From JACVRW01 sp963764665 (GTDB taxonomy: Bacteria > Actinomycetota > Thermoleophilia > Solirubrobacterales > Thermoleophilaceae): a stretch of DNA of 64,000 nucleotides. The DNA lies in the NCBI GenBank assembly GCA_963764665.1, contig CAVXTL010000026.1:199314-263313 (forward strand), read 5' to 3'. Positions 39,166 to 48,054 of the stretch are shown here, piece after piece. The stretch's first letter is position 1. The number at the start of each line of letters is the position of its first letter. The notes below the pieces were generated by a model, which saw nothing but the letters and a program-made list of their open reading frames with translations, was not told the DNA's origin and did not search any database. Both the position numbers and the translations under genes were made by a program.

Positions 39166-40149
39166 TCAGCTCGCGGCGGCGATCAGCGCGCGGTCCTGCT
39201 CGCCGGCGCTTCGCCTGATCGCGCCCGGGGAGAGGCCGATCACGCGCTTGAAGGCGCGGCTGAACGCGGCCTCGGACCGGTAGCCGAGCCGGTCCGCGAG
39301 CTGGGCGACCGTGGCGCCCTCCTCCTTCAGCGCGGCCACCGCGACGTTCATGCGCCAGCGGGCGACATAGCTCATCACCGGCTCGCCTACGAGCTCGGTG
39401 AAGCGGGCAGCGAACGCCGAGCGCGACATCGCCAGCTCGTCGGCCAGCGAGGCCACGGTCCAGTTACGTGCGGGGTCGCGATGAACAAGTGAGATGGCGC
39501 GGCCGATCTGGGGGTCGTGGAGCGCTCCCAGCCAGCCCCTCTGCGCGGCCGGATCGCCCTCCATCCAGGCTCGGATTGCCTGGATCACGAGGATGTCCCC
39601 GAGGCGCGTGATCACGGCCTCGCCGCCCGGCCGGAGCTCGCCGGCCTCGGAGGCCATCAGCCGCAGCGTGCTCTGCATCCACGCCAGCCTGGGCGAGCCG
39701 GACGCCTCGACGTGGATCGTGCTCGGGAGGATTCGGATGAGGTTGCCGGCGGCCGGGTGCGCGAAGCGCACGGCGCCGCAGATGAGGCCGGTGGGGGCAC
39801 CGCCCTCGCCGTGGCGAAGGACCTCGTAGCGATCGCTGACGGCCTCACGCTCGAGGTCGAGAATCCCCGGTGCAGGAGCGCCCGGTTCGCTGCGCAGGAC
39901 GTGACCCTCCCCGTGCGGCACGAGCGCGAGGTCTCCGAGCTGGATCCACCCCTGCTCCTCCTCCTCGGTCTCGAGCCAGAGCCGGCCCGAGGTGACCACG
40001 TGGAACCAGAGGTATCCCGGCATGGGCGGCAGCGTGAGTCCCCAGGGCGCGGTGAGCTCGGAACGGCAGTAGTAGGCGCCGTTCATCCGCAGGAAGTGCA
40101 GCGCTTCGCCGAGCGGATCGGCCGGCGGGAAGGGGTCGAGCGTTTCCAT
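39166..40149 (-). CDS. AraC-family regulator with cupin sensor domain
   Basis: 327 residues. The N-terminal cupin domain carries 'MPGYLWFHVVTSGRLWLETE' and 'LALVPHGEGHVLRS'. The C-terminal AraC DNA-binding domain has two HTHs: 'WTVASLADELAMSRSAFAAR' and 'TVAQLADRLGYRSEAAFSRA'. ATG 40149 is chosen; the frame is open further upstream without family character. Divergent from a cupin gene with an inverted repeat between them, so it probably controls that operon and itself. Confidence 0.9.
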   Translation of the reverse strand: METLDPFPPADPLGEALHFLRMNGAYYCRSELTAPWGLTLPPMPGYLWFHVVTSGRLWLETEEEEQGWIQLGDLALVPHGEGHVLRSEPGAPAPGILDLEREAVSDRYEVLRHGEGGAPTGLICGAVRFAHPAAGNLIRILPSTIHVEASGSPRLAWMQSTLRLMASEAGELRPGGEAVITRLGDILVIQAIRAWMEGDPAAQRGWLGALHDPQIGRAISLVHRDPARNWTVASLADELAMSRSAFAARFTELVGEPVMSYVARWRMNVAVAALKEEGATVAQLADRLGYRSEAAFSRAFKRVIGLSPGAIRRSAGEQDRALIAAAS

Positions 40150-40176
40150 GCGCCCAGTATGCACGGCCGTGCTCGC

Positions 40177-40201
40177 TTCATCCAGCGTGATGGACGGATG
40201 A
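40177..40201. promoter_or_regulatory. Inverted repeat between the AraC regulator and the cupin gene
   Basis: TTCATCC and GGATGA arms, 12 bases apart, in the middle of the 140-bp divergent intergenic region. A plausible AraC-family operator. Confidence 0.4.
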
Positions 40202-40289
40202 GCATGAATCAACGCGGTTGGGTCATAGCCAGTCCTGCAGCAATGCGGGAATCTGGACGCACTGCATCTACGACCAGATCGGAGCGACC

Positions 40290-40853
40290 ATGGCACACAC
40301 CGGACAGACCCTCGAGAACCCGGCCAGCGGAGAGCGGATCACGTTCCGCCGGACGTCGGCCGACACGCGTGGCGAACTCCTGGCCATCGACCTCGAGCTT
40401 CCCGTGAACCGACGGGTCCCGGGTGGCCAGCACATACACCCGAACCAGGAGGAGCGCTTCGAGGTGGTCGAGGGCACGATGCGCTTCCGGATGGGACGCG
40501 AGCGGGTCATCGCGGGGCCCGGCGAGGTGGTCGTGGTCCCGCCTGGCCAGAAGCACGACTTCGCGAACGTCGGCGACGATGAGGCGCTGGTCCGAGTCGA
40601 GGTGCGCCCGGCGCTGGAGATGGAGCAGCTCTTCGAGACCGCCGTGGGCCTCGCAGAGCAGGGCCGCACGATGCTGGGCGGCATCCCGAGGCCCCTTGAT
40701 CTCGCCCTGTTCACCTATGAGTTCGAGGACGAGGTACGGGGAGCGTTCCCGCCCCGCTGGCTGCAGCGCGTCGTCCTCGCACCTCTGGCGTGGCTCGCGA
40801 GGCGCCGCCGTCAGCCGCGGTCGGCACCGCGGCCGGTGGAGGTCCGAGCATGA
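40290..40853 (+). CDS. Cupin-domain protein
   Basis: 187 residues. Cupin motif 1 is 'GGQHIHPNQEERFEVVEGTM' and motif 2 is 'GPGEVVVVPPGQKHDFANVG', so the His/Glu metal ligands are in place. The C-terminal part contains a hydrophobic/basic end 'APLAWLARRRRQPRS'. ATG 40290 starts MAHTGQTLENPASGE. Coupled to the DUF1772-like gene by an ATGA overlap; likely controlled by the divergent AraC regulator. Confidence 0.88.
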   Translation: MAHTGQTLENPASGERITFRRTSADTRGELLAIDLELPVNRRVPGGQHIHPNQEERFEVVEGTMRFRMGRERVIAGPGEVVVVPPGQKHDFANVGDDEALVRVEVRPALEMEQLFETAVGLAEQGRTMLGGIPRPLDLALFTYEFEDEVRGAFPPRWLQRVVLAPLAWLARRRRQPRSAPRPVEVRA

Positions 40854-41350
40854 ACCGGCGCTCTCCAGACATCGTGCTCGGCGGGGCCGTGATCGCCATG
40901 GGCCTGCTGGCGGGGCTCTTCTACGCCTTCGACATCGCCGTCATGCCGGCCCTGACAGCGGCCGACGACCGCACCCTCGTCGATGCGATGCAACAGATGA
41001 TCGACAAGATCGAGAATCCGGCCTTCTTCCTGACCTTGCTCGGTGCGCCGGCGCTCGGCGCGGTCGCCCTCGTTCAGGCGCGTCGCTCCGGCTCGGCCGA
41101 GACCGCACGCTGGATCGCCGCCGGCCTCGCCCTCTACACGGTGATGGTCGTCGTCACCTTCGCGTTCCACTTCCCGCTCAACGATGAGCTGAAGCAGGCG
41201 GGTGACCCCGCCCGCATCGACGATCTGGCCGCCGTGCGCGACGACTTCGTGACCCCCTGGGTCGCCTGGAACATCGTCCGGACGCTGGCAACGACGGCGG
41301 CCTTCGGCTGCCTCGCCTGGGCGCTCGTCCTGCGCGGACGCAGTCGCTAG
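40850..41350 (+). CDS. DUF1772-like membrane protein (anthrone-oxygenase-like)
   Basis: 166 residues with four membrane helices, including 'VIAMGLLAGLFYAFDIAVMP', 'FFLTLLGAPALGAVALVQ' and 'WIAAGLALYTVMVVVTFAF', and the family pattern 'FPLNDEL' after helix 3. DUF1772 proteins include anthrone oxygenase-like enzymes. Operon with the cupin. Confidence 0.85.
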   Translation: MNRRSPDIVLGGAVIAMGLLAGLFYAFDIAVMPALTAADDRTLVDAMQQMIDKIENPAFFLTLLGAPALGAVALVQARRSGSAETARWIAAGLALYTVMVVVTFAFHFPLNDELKQAGDPARIDDLAAVRDDFVTPWVAWNIVRTLATTAAFGCLAWALVLRGRSR

Positions 41351-41991
41351 CGGGGCGAAGGGAAGATCGACTCGGTGCGGCCCGTGCGCTCCTCGAGCAG
41401 CCGGTCGGCGTACCGGAGCAGAGCAGCAAGGGAAACGAGCGCCGCGACGCCGCCCACGCCCGCGGCCACGCCAAGCGAGGCATCGGCGATCGCACCGAGC
41501 GCGATCGCGATCGCGCTGCCACCGACCACGCTGTTGACGACGGCGACGACCGTCGCGAAGGTGAAGAACTGCTTGCGCCTCTCGGGCGGCACCGCGGCGT
41601 TCTCGAACACCCCTCGTCCGTCGTCGTGCCCGGAGAGCAGGAAGAGCTTCGCCTGGTCGCCGGCGATCTGCTTGTAGTAGTTGCGGATCCGGTTGATCGC
41701 GACGCCGTAGCGGAAGTCCTCGGCGCCGCACTCGACCACTCGGACGAAGGTGAAGACGCCGAGGACATAGAGCGTCGGGAGCACGGTGAGGGCGAAGACG
41801 TCGAAGGTCGTGCCGACCTGCGATGCCTGGCCGATGAACCCCAGCGCGACCAGCGCGCTGGACACGGAGAGGATGTAGAGCGAGGCGCGGGATGCGCTCT
41901 CGCTCGCGGTCTGCGAGCGAGCGCCCTGGAGCGTGAAGTGCTCGGTGGTCAGGGCGGTCAAAAGCTCCTGGCGATCCGGGGCCTCCGCCAC
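41347..41991 (-). CDS. Membrane protein of unknown function, four helices
   Basis: 214 residues. Two helix pairs are seen, 'LYILSVSSALVALGFIGQA' with 'VFALTVLPTLYVLGVFTFVR', and 'FFTFATVVAVVNSVVGGSAI' with 'LGVAAGVGGVAALVSLAALL', separated by a soluble loop 'INRIRNYYKQIAGDQAKLFL'. This hairpin-loop-hairpin layout resembles membrane effectors (SLATT-like), but I cannot assign it. It overlaps the DUF1772-like gene by 4 bp, convergent. Confidence 0.72.
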   Translation of the reverse strand: MAEAPDRQELLTALTTEHFTLQGARSQTASESASRASLYILSVSSALVALGFIGQASQVGTTFDVFALTVLPTLYVLGVFTFVRVVECGAEDFRYGVAINRIRNYYKQIAGDQAKLFLLSGHDDGRGVFENAAVPPERRKQFFTFATVVAVVNSVVGGSAIAIALGAIADASLGVAAGVGGVAALVSLAALLRYADRLLEERTGRTESIFPSPR

Positions 41992-42044
41992 CGCATCAAC
42001 GTACCAACGCCGGCGTCCGCCCCCACGGCGCGTACGTTTGGTGC

Positions 42045-42731
42045 ATGGCCCCGATTCTGCGCCCGCCGCCCCTCGGCCGCCTCGGATGGGAGGTGCTGAC
42101 CGGGTTCGAGCTCGCCCGGTTGCTGGCGGCCGGCCCCGGGCTGGCTCGCGCGCCCAGGGGCGAGCGAGCCGTGCTCGTACTGCCCGGCTTTGCCGCGGAC
42201 GACGCGTCGACGCTGCCCCTGAGGGCGTTTCTGCGCCGGCTGGGCCACTCGGTCACCGGCTGGGGGTTCGGCCGCAACCGGGGCGACGTGGCCGGGCTCG
42301 TACCGCGGGTGACCTCGCTGGCGCGGGACCTCTCCGAGCGTCACGGCGAGCCGGTCCACCTGATCGGGCAGAGCCTGGGCGGCGTGCTCGCCCGGGAGGT
42401 GGCCCGCGACGCCCCCGATGTCGTGGCCCAGGTGCTCACGCTCGGCACTCCCGTGGTCGGTGGGCCGGCCTACACGGCCCTGCACCGCCGCTACCCGGCG
42501 CAGGACCTCGCGGCGATCGACGCCACGATGCGCGAGCGCCACAGGGTGCCGATCAGCATCCCGATCACGTCCGTCTACAGCAAGCGGGACGGGATCGTGA
42601 GCTGGCAGGCATGCCTCGACACCCTCAACCCGCGAGTCACGAACGTCGAGGTCGGGAGCTCGCACTTCGGGATGGGAATCGACCCGGCGGTGTGGCGGCT
42701 GGCGGCCCGGCTCCTCGCCACCGGCGGCTAG
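42045..42731 (+). CDS. Alpha/beta hydrolase (lipase/PGAP1-like)
   Basis: 228 residues. 'AVLVLPGFAADDASTLPLRA', the nucleophile elbow 'LIGQSLGGVLAREVARDAPD' with GQSLGG, 'ITSVYSKRDGIVSWQACLD' (acid) and 'EVGSSHFGMG' (His) give a full Ser-Asp-His triad. Similar to small triacylglycerol lipases/PGAP1-like esterases. No signal peptide. Divergent from the membrane protein gene. Confidence 0.87.
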   Translation: MAPILRPPPLGRLGWEVLTGFELARLLAAGPGLARAPRGERAVLVLPGFAADDASTLPLRAFLRRLGHSVTGWGFGRNRGDVAGLVPRVTSLARDLSERHGEPVHLIGQSLGGVLAREVARDAPDVVAQVLTLGTPVVGGPAYTALHRRYPAQDLAAIDATMRERHRVPISIPITSVYSKRDGIVSWQACLDTLNPRVTNVEVGSSHFGMGIDPAVWRLAARLLATGG

Positions 42732-42818
42732 CTCGCCCGCCGCCGACGTACGTGTGTTGGGCGCGCCTGTCGGGTAAGAGACTCCTAACGTCCGCGGTCG
42801 AAAGAGGAGGATCGAGGG

Positions 42819-43912
42819 ATGAGCACGAGGCGACTGACCGCGGTGATCGCGGCGGCCCTGCTGGCGCTCGCGATGGGGTCGTGCGGGGACGACTCCGACG
42901 ACGGTGGCGACGGAGGCACGTCCGGCGGCGAGCTGAGCGGCAAGATCGCCGTCCTCCTCCCCGATTCGAAGTCTTCGGACCGGTGGGAGACGGCGGACCG
43001 GCGCTTCTTCGAGCAGGGGTTCAAGGCCGCCGGCCTCTCGAGCGACGACTACATCATCAGCAACGCCGAGGGCGACCCCTCGACGCAGCGCAGCCAGGCC
43101 GAACAGGCGATCACGGAGGGCGCGAAGGTCATCCTGCTCGTCAACCTCGATCCGGGCAGCGGCGCGGCGATCATCGACGACGCCAAGTCGCAGGACGTGA
43201 CGATGATCGACTACGACCGCCTGACCGTCGGCGGCGACGCCGACTACTACGTCTCAGGCGACGCGACCCAGGCCGGGCGGCTGCAGGCCGAGGGGCTGAT
43301 CGAGGACCTCAAGGGCAAGGATTCCGCGCGGATCGCGATCCTGTACGGGGCCCCCACGGACTCGTTCGCCACCGATCTCAAGAAGGGCAACACCGAAGTC
43401 CTCGAGAGCAAGGGCGAGAACATCGAAGTCGAGGCCGAGCAGGCCGTGCCGAACTGGGACGGCCAGAAGGCGTTGACGATCTACGAGCAGATGCTGCAGG
43501 CGTCCGAGGACTTCGACGGCACGCTTGCGGCCAACGACACCCTCGCGAACTCGACGATCGCGGCGCGCAAGTCCCGCAAGCTCCCGGCGATACCCGACCA
43601 GCGGCCTGGACGCCACGACCGAGGCGCTCCAGCACATCCTGGCCGGCGAGCAGACCTTCACGGTCTACTTCTCGATCAAGGACCAGGCGACCAAGGCCGC
43701 CAAGCTGGCGGTGCAGCTGGCTCGCGGCGAGGAGCCCACCGGCCTCAATGCCAAGGTGGACAACGAGACCTCGAAGGTGCCCACGATCCTGCTCGAGCCG
43801 CTGACCGATTCGCAAGGACAACATCGGGGAGACGGTGATCGCGGACGACTTCGCGTCGTGGGATGACGTGTGCGTCGGCGAGTATGAGCGCTACTGCCCG
43901 GAGAATCGCTAG
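42819..43912 (+). pseudogene. Sugar-type periplasmic-binding lipoprotein, two frameshifts
   Basis: Lipoprotein signal with lipobox 'LALAMGSCGDD'. Then a type I periplasmic-binding fold: 'KIAVLLPDSKSSDRWETADR', 'GAKVILLVNLDPGSGAAIID' and 'DYDRLTVGGDADYYVSGDAT'. After 'AARKSRKLPAIP' (about 43590) the frame shifts to 'LDATTEALQHILAGEQTFTV'. After 43800 it shifts again to 'DNIGETVIADDFASWDDVCV', ending 'YERYCPENR'. The restored protein of about 360 residues is XylF-like (xylose-type). No ABC ATPase or permease is adjacent, so it is orphaned. Confidence 0.78.
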
Positions 43913-43915
43913 CCG

Positions 43916-44824
43916 CTGACGACGCTCGCCCCGTTCATCAGCTTCCGTGACGCCGAGGCATGCGCGCGCGTCCGCGCGATTCCGCGTGAACGAATCGCCG
44001 ACCACCCGAACGGGGACTTCCGGATCCGGCTCGAGGAGGAACCGGCTGCCTTCTATGCGGCATTCGCCGACGATCTCGTCGGCCGAATACGGACAACGCG
44101 CGAGGAGGGCCGCGAGCTCACGCTGATCCTCCCCGTCGGGCCCATGCCACAGTACGCCCTCGCAGTCCGCAGGATCAACGACGAGCGGCTCTCGCTGGAG
44201 CACGTGCATACGTTCAACATGGACGAGTACGCCGACGAGGACGGGCGGACGGCGCCGGCCACATGGGCGGGGTCGTTCGCGCGGGCGATGCAGGAGCACT
44301 TCTTCGGGCGCATCGACGCCGAGCTGCGTCCGCCGGAGTCGCAGATCCACTTCCCCAGCCACGACACGATCGGCGACTACTCCAAGCGGATCGAGGACCG
44401 CGGCGGCGCCGACGTCTGTTACGGCGGAATCGGCTGGAGTGGGCACATCGCCTTCTGGGAGCCTCAACTCGGGCACGAGTTCGAAGGCGACCTCGACGCC
44501 TACAGGCAGGCGGGCGCCCGGATCGTCGAGCTGCACCCGATGACCGTCATGCAGAACGCGCTGCACTCGTTCGGCGGCGACTGGTCGTGGGTGCCCCCGA
44601 AGGCGGCGACGATCGGGCCGCGCGAGGTGCTCGGCGCCCGCCACCGCTCGTTCTGGCTCGACGGTGACCTCGGGGGCGGTGTCTCGTGGCAGCGCTTCAT
44701 CGCCCGCCTGGTGGCCCATGGACCGGTGAACGAGTTCGTGCCCGGCTCCCTGCTGCAGGAGACCCGGTGCGACTACACGCTGCTCGGCAACGTCGCCGAC
44801 GACGTGGAGATCAACATGGCGTAG
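43916..44824 (+). CDS. NagB-like glucosamine-6-phosphate deaminase/isomerase family protein
   Basis: About 302 residues. The family substrate loop is 'TFNMDEYADEDGRTAPATW' (MDEY, the D72-type base) and 'GGIGWSGHIAFWEPQLG'. In NagB the second motif reads DGHIAFNEP, where the Asp, His and Glu act in ring opening and isomerisation. Here the Asp is Ser while His and Glu remain, so the chemistry may differ or be lost. The start is unclear: the frame opens right after the lipoprotein stop with no ATG/GTG until 44144, and CTG 43916 is provisional. Confidence 0.75.
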   Translation: MTTLAPFISFRDAEACARVRAIPRERIADHPNGDFRIRLEEEPAAFYAAFADDLVGRIRTTREEGRELTLILPVGPMPQYALAVRRINDERLSLEHVHTFNMDEYADEDGRTAPATWAGSFARAMQEHFFGRIDAELRPPESQIHFPSHDTIGDYSKRIEDRGGADVCYGGIGWSGHIAFWEPQLGHEFEGDLDAYRQAGARIVELHPMTVMQNALHSFGGDWSWVPPKAATIGPREVLGARHRSFWLDGDLGGGVSWQRFIARLVAHGPVNEFVPGSLLQETRCDYTLLGNVADDVEINMA

Positions 44825-44923
44825 CAGGCCCGACGCCGGCGGCCCGTACGGGTGCCCACACCTCTCCTTTGCCGGGCAGCCGTATATGGCATCGCGGCCC
44901 CGCTGGGAATACTGAACGGTCGC

Positions 44924-45369
44924 ATGTTGACCAGAACCGACCAACCCGCGACCCAGATCGAGCTCGTGCGCGACGCTTACCGGTTCATCGAGGACATCCA
45001 GGAGGGTCGTCGCAACGACTTCGACGACGCGTACGGCGAGTGGTTCGCGAGAGGTTCGAGCTGCTCCCGCCGCCCAGCTATCCGGAAGGCCCACGGGCAT
45101 TCCGCGGCCGGGCCGGCCTGAAGCGCTGGATCGCCGTCACCCAGGAGATCTGGGAGGAGTGGCGGCTGGTCGCAGAGCGCTTCCTCGTCGCCGGCGAGCA
45201 GGTGGTGGTCCTCGTGTGCGTGAGCGCCCAAGGGCACCTGAGCGGTGTCCGCGTCGATCGCGAAACGGCGCATATCTGGGACATCGCGGACGGCTACGTG
45301 ACCCGCTGTGAGGTCTTCCTCGACCGCTCGGAGGCGCTTCGCATCGTGGAGGCGGCCCTAGGGCCCTAG
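44924..45369 (+). pseudogene. SnoaL-like gene with one frameshift
   Basis: From ATG 44924: 'TQIELVRDAYRFIEDIQEGR' and 'NDFDDAYGEWFA'. One base is lost near 45050, and the next frame reads 'RERFELLPPPSYPEG', 'AFRGRAGLKRWIAVTQEIWE' and 'ETAHIWDIADGYVTRCEVFL' to a proper stop. Joined, this is a normal SnoaL-like protein of about 147 residues. Confidence 0.75.
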
Positions 45370-46067
45370 GACCGGACGACGCGCGCGGCGCCGAACGTGA
45401 GCCGCTCGGCCGCGCCGCCGGGCAGCTCGACCGCGATCTCGGAGAGTCCCTCGTCGCCCTGCTCGAACGCCACATGCTGGTCGCGGTCGAGGCGCAGGGT
45501 CATTCCGTCGCGCTCGAGCCCGAGCACCTCCGCCCAGCGCGCCGCGATCGCCTCGGGGTCGGGCACGCGCACGGTCACCCCGGCTAGCCGGCCGGGCGCG
45601 CCCTGACCGGCACGGCCGATCCAGTCGGGGCCGCCCCAGCGCCACGTTTCCGGCGGCAGCGGCCGGTCGATCGAGACGATCGTCCCCCCGAGGTCGGCGG
45701 GGTGCAGGTGGCTGGCGGAGATGTCGTCGATGTCGATGCTCCACACGGTGCGCACCCCGAGTGCCTCCGCCCTCTCGCGCGCGCCCGCGAGATCGTCGAG
45801 CTGGAAGATGAGCATGTACCCGCCTTCGCCGCGGCGTTCGAGGTGGCGCCCGGCGGCCGTGCCCTCCTGGGTGGGGGAGACGATCTCGAGGAAGTCCTCG
45901 CCCAGCGCGCACACGACGTTGTGCAGCCCGAACAGGCCGACGCCCGGGTCGCGGAACGGCTCGCCGAGTCCCAACGCGTCACGCAGGCGCGCGTAGGAGG
46001 GCTCGAGGTCGCGCGCCACGAGCACCGCCTGGCGGAGGCGAACACCCGTTGACTGCGAGCCGGACAC
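45366..46067 (-). CDS. VOC-family (glyoxalase-like) protein, two modules
   Basis: 233 residues. The first half contains 'RLRQAVLVARDLEPSYARLR', 'GLFGLHNVVCALGEDFLEIV' and 'GGYMLIFQLDDLAGARERAE'; the second half 'LAGVTVRVPDPEAIAARWAE' with 'HVAFEQGDEGLSEIAVELPG'. Together these form a double-betaalphabetabetabeta VOC protein. Chosen start is GTG 46067; the frame is open far upstream but only as antisense of the crotonase gene. Substrate unknown. Confidence 0.82.
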   Translation of the reverse strand: MSGSQSTGVRLRQAVLVARDLEPSYARLRDALGLGEPFRDPGVGLFGLHNVVCALGEDFLEIVSPTQEGTAAGRHLERRGEGGYMLIFQLDDLAGARERAEALGVRTVWSIDIDDISASHLHPADLGGTIVSIDRPLPPETWRWGGPDWIGRAGQGAPGRLAGVTVRVPDPEAIAARWAEVLGLERDGMTLRLDRDQHVAFEQGDEGLSEIAVELPGGAAERLTFGAARVVRS

Positions 46068-46085
46068 CTCCAATACCCTACGTCG

Positions 46086-46901
46086 ATGGCTGCGATCGAG
46101 ACCGGCACGCAGGACCTTCTGGTTCGTGTCGAGGACGGCGTGGCCGTGCTCACGATGAACCGCCCCGAGCGGCGCAACGCGCTCTCGCCCGCGATGCTCG
46201 AGGCGCTCGGCAGGGCACTCGAGGAGGCCGAGGAGAACGACGACGTGGCGTGCGTCGTGCTCACCGGCGCGGGCTCCGCGTTCTGTGCCGGCGGCGACGT
46301 CAAGGCGATGGCCGAGGGCAACGGCGCACAGATCGACTACGACGCGCGAGTGGCGGTCCAGCGCCGCAGCCAGCGCGCAACCTCCGGCCGCCTGCACGCG
46401 ATGCCCAAGCCAACGATCGCCGCGCTGCCCGGAGCCGCGGCCGGCGCGGGACTCGCGCTTGCGCTCGCGTGCGACCTGCGCATTGCCGCTCGCGGCGCGG
46501 TCCTCACCACCGCGTTCGCCCGGGTCGGCCTGGCCGGCGACTACGGCGGGACCTGGTTCCTCACCCGGCTGGTCGGCACTGCGCGCGCCCGCGAGCTGTA
46601 CTTCCTCTCCGAGCGGCTCTCGGCGGAGGAGGCCGAGCGCCTCGGGATCGTCAACCGCGTCGTGGACGACGAGCGGCTGGAGGAGGAGGCGCTGTCGCTC
46701 GCAGCGCGGATCGCGGCCGGCCCGCGCATCGCGCTCACCTACATGAAGGAGAACCTCAACCGCGCCGAGAACGGCGACGAGCTCGGCGAGTGCATGGACC
46801 TCGAGGCCACCCACCACTTGCGCACCATGCTCACCGAGGACCACCGCGAGGCGGCCGCCGCCTTCGCGGAGAAGCGCCAGCCGTCGTTCCGGGGCAAGTA
46901 G
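46086..46901 (+). CDS. Enoyl-CoA hydratase/isomerase (crotonase family)
   Basis: 271 residues. 'VAVLTMNRPERRNALSPAML', the oxyanion hole 'SAFCAGGDVKAM' and 'LPGAAAGAGLALALACDLRI', and the catalytic-region 'FARVGLAGDYGGTWFLTRLV'. The residues after GLAGD are Tyr-Gly-Gly rather than the Glu of true hydratases, so it may act as an isomerase or another crotonase-type enzyme. Divergent from the VOC gene. Confidence 0.9.
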   Translation: MAAIETGTQDLLVRVEDGVAVLTMNRPERRNALSPAMLEALGRALEEAEENDDVACVVLTGAGSAFCAGGDVKAMAEGNGAQIDYDARVAVQRRSQRATSGRLHAMPKPTIAALPGAAAGAGLALALACDLRIAARGAVLTTAFARVGLAGDYGGTWFLTRLVGTARARELYFLSERLSAEEAERLGIVNRVVDDERLEEEALSLAARIAAGPRIALTYMKENLNRAENGDELGECMDLEATHHLRTMLTEDHREAAAAFAEKRQPSFRGK

Positions 46902-46913
46902 CCAGTCCCGGGG

Positions 46914-48054
46914 TCAACCCCGGAAGCGGGAGAGGTCGTCGCGGCTGAGCTTGCGGTGACTTCTGTAGCCGCCGTTGGCGAGGCTGAGGTCGAACTCTGC
47001 GAGCAGTGTCCGCATGACATGGCGCACACCCTCCTGCCCGTCCAGGGCAAGGCCGTAGACGTAGGGGCGGCCGACGAGGACGGCGTCGGCTCCCAGGGCG
47101 AGTGCCTTGTAGGTGTCCGTGCCGGTACGAACGCCGGAATCGAACAGGACGGCAAGCCGGTCGCCCACCGCATCGACGATCCGCGGCAGGGCGTGGACCG
47201 ACCCGATCGCGCGGTCGCCCTGGCGGCCGCAGTAGTTGGAGACCACTATGCCGTCGAAACGGCGCCTGGCGGCGAGCTTCGCGTCCTTCGCGGTCCGAAC
47301 TCCCCGCAGGAGGATCGGGCCGTCCCAGCTCTTGCGGATCCGCCGCAGCGGCCTCCAGCTCCGGCCGGGGCGAGGGGGCGTGATCAACAGGTGCGTGTAC
47401 CCGGCGGCGCGGGCGCGCCGCAGGGAGCTCAGGTTCGGATCGCCGTCCCCGGGCCAGTCCATCTGGTACCAGCGCGACCCCGTGCCGTTCGCGGCGGCGA
47501 CCTCTTCGATGGAGTAGCCGGCCCGCGCCGACTGGATGTACGTGAGCTCGAGGTCCGCGGCGGCTCGCGCGCTGGCCAGTTCCCCCTCTGGATGAGCCAG
47601 CCGCTGGCGCCCGACCGGCGCGAAGATGACCGGCGCCGGCATGCGCGTGCCGAGGATGGTCGTGGACACGTCGCGCTCCGCCCGGTCGATGAACATCCGC
47701 GGGATGATCCGCCAGCCCCGAAACGCTCTCGCATTCGCGCGTGCGGCCTCCGCGCCTCCCGCCGCGGCGAGGAAGTAATCCCGTGCCCGGCGGTCGAGCA
47801 CCCGAGCGGCCCGGGTCTCGAGCTTGGAGAGATTGGTGGTGACCTTCGGAACCTGGCCCTGGGCCATTCCCTCGAGATAGATCTCCGATTGATACGTGTA
47901 GTAGGAGGACGGAGCAGCCGGCGGGCTCGCCTGAGCGGAATCGCGCGATCCCGGGCACCGGGCGGCCGGCGGCGAACGCTCCGGGGACGAGCACGGTGGT
48001 GGCGGCCACCGAGCCGACCGAACCGATGAACTGGCGACGGGTGTGCTTGGGCAT
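46914..48054 (-). pseudogene. Second FMN alpha-hydroxy-acid oxidase copy, decayed, with Tat signal in another frame
   Basis: A Tat signal 'MPKHTRRQFIGSVGSVAATT' starts at 48054 in a different frame from the body, so one frameshift separates them (about 47940). The body has 'MPAPVIFAPVGRQRLAHPEG' and 'SWDGPILLRGVRTAKDAKLA'. About 57 residues between 'THLLIT' and 'RKSWDGP' that the first copy has are missing. The catalytic His motif SNHGGRQ reads SNYCGRQ, so the active-site His is Tyr. Deleted, frameshifted and without its base: non-functional. Confidence 0.8.

Noticed and set aside
41933..43804. Plus-strand frame of 623 codons across the lipase and sugar-binding genes
   Set aside because: Composition is Arg/Pro/Gly-rich and it runs through two recognisable genes in another frame.
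46904..46924. CCGGGG-TCAA-CCCCGG hairpin as an intrinsic terminator between the crotonase and FMN oxidase genes
   Set aside because: Short stem with no T-run on either strand; it may help end both convergent transcripts but cannot be shown.
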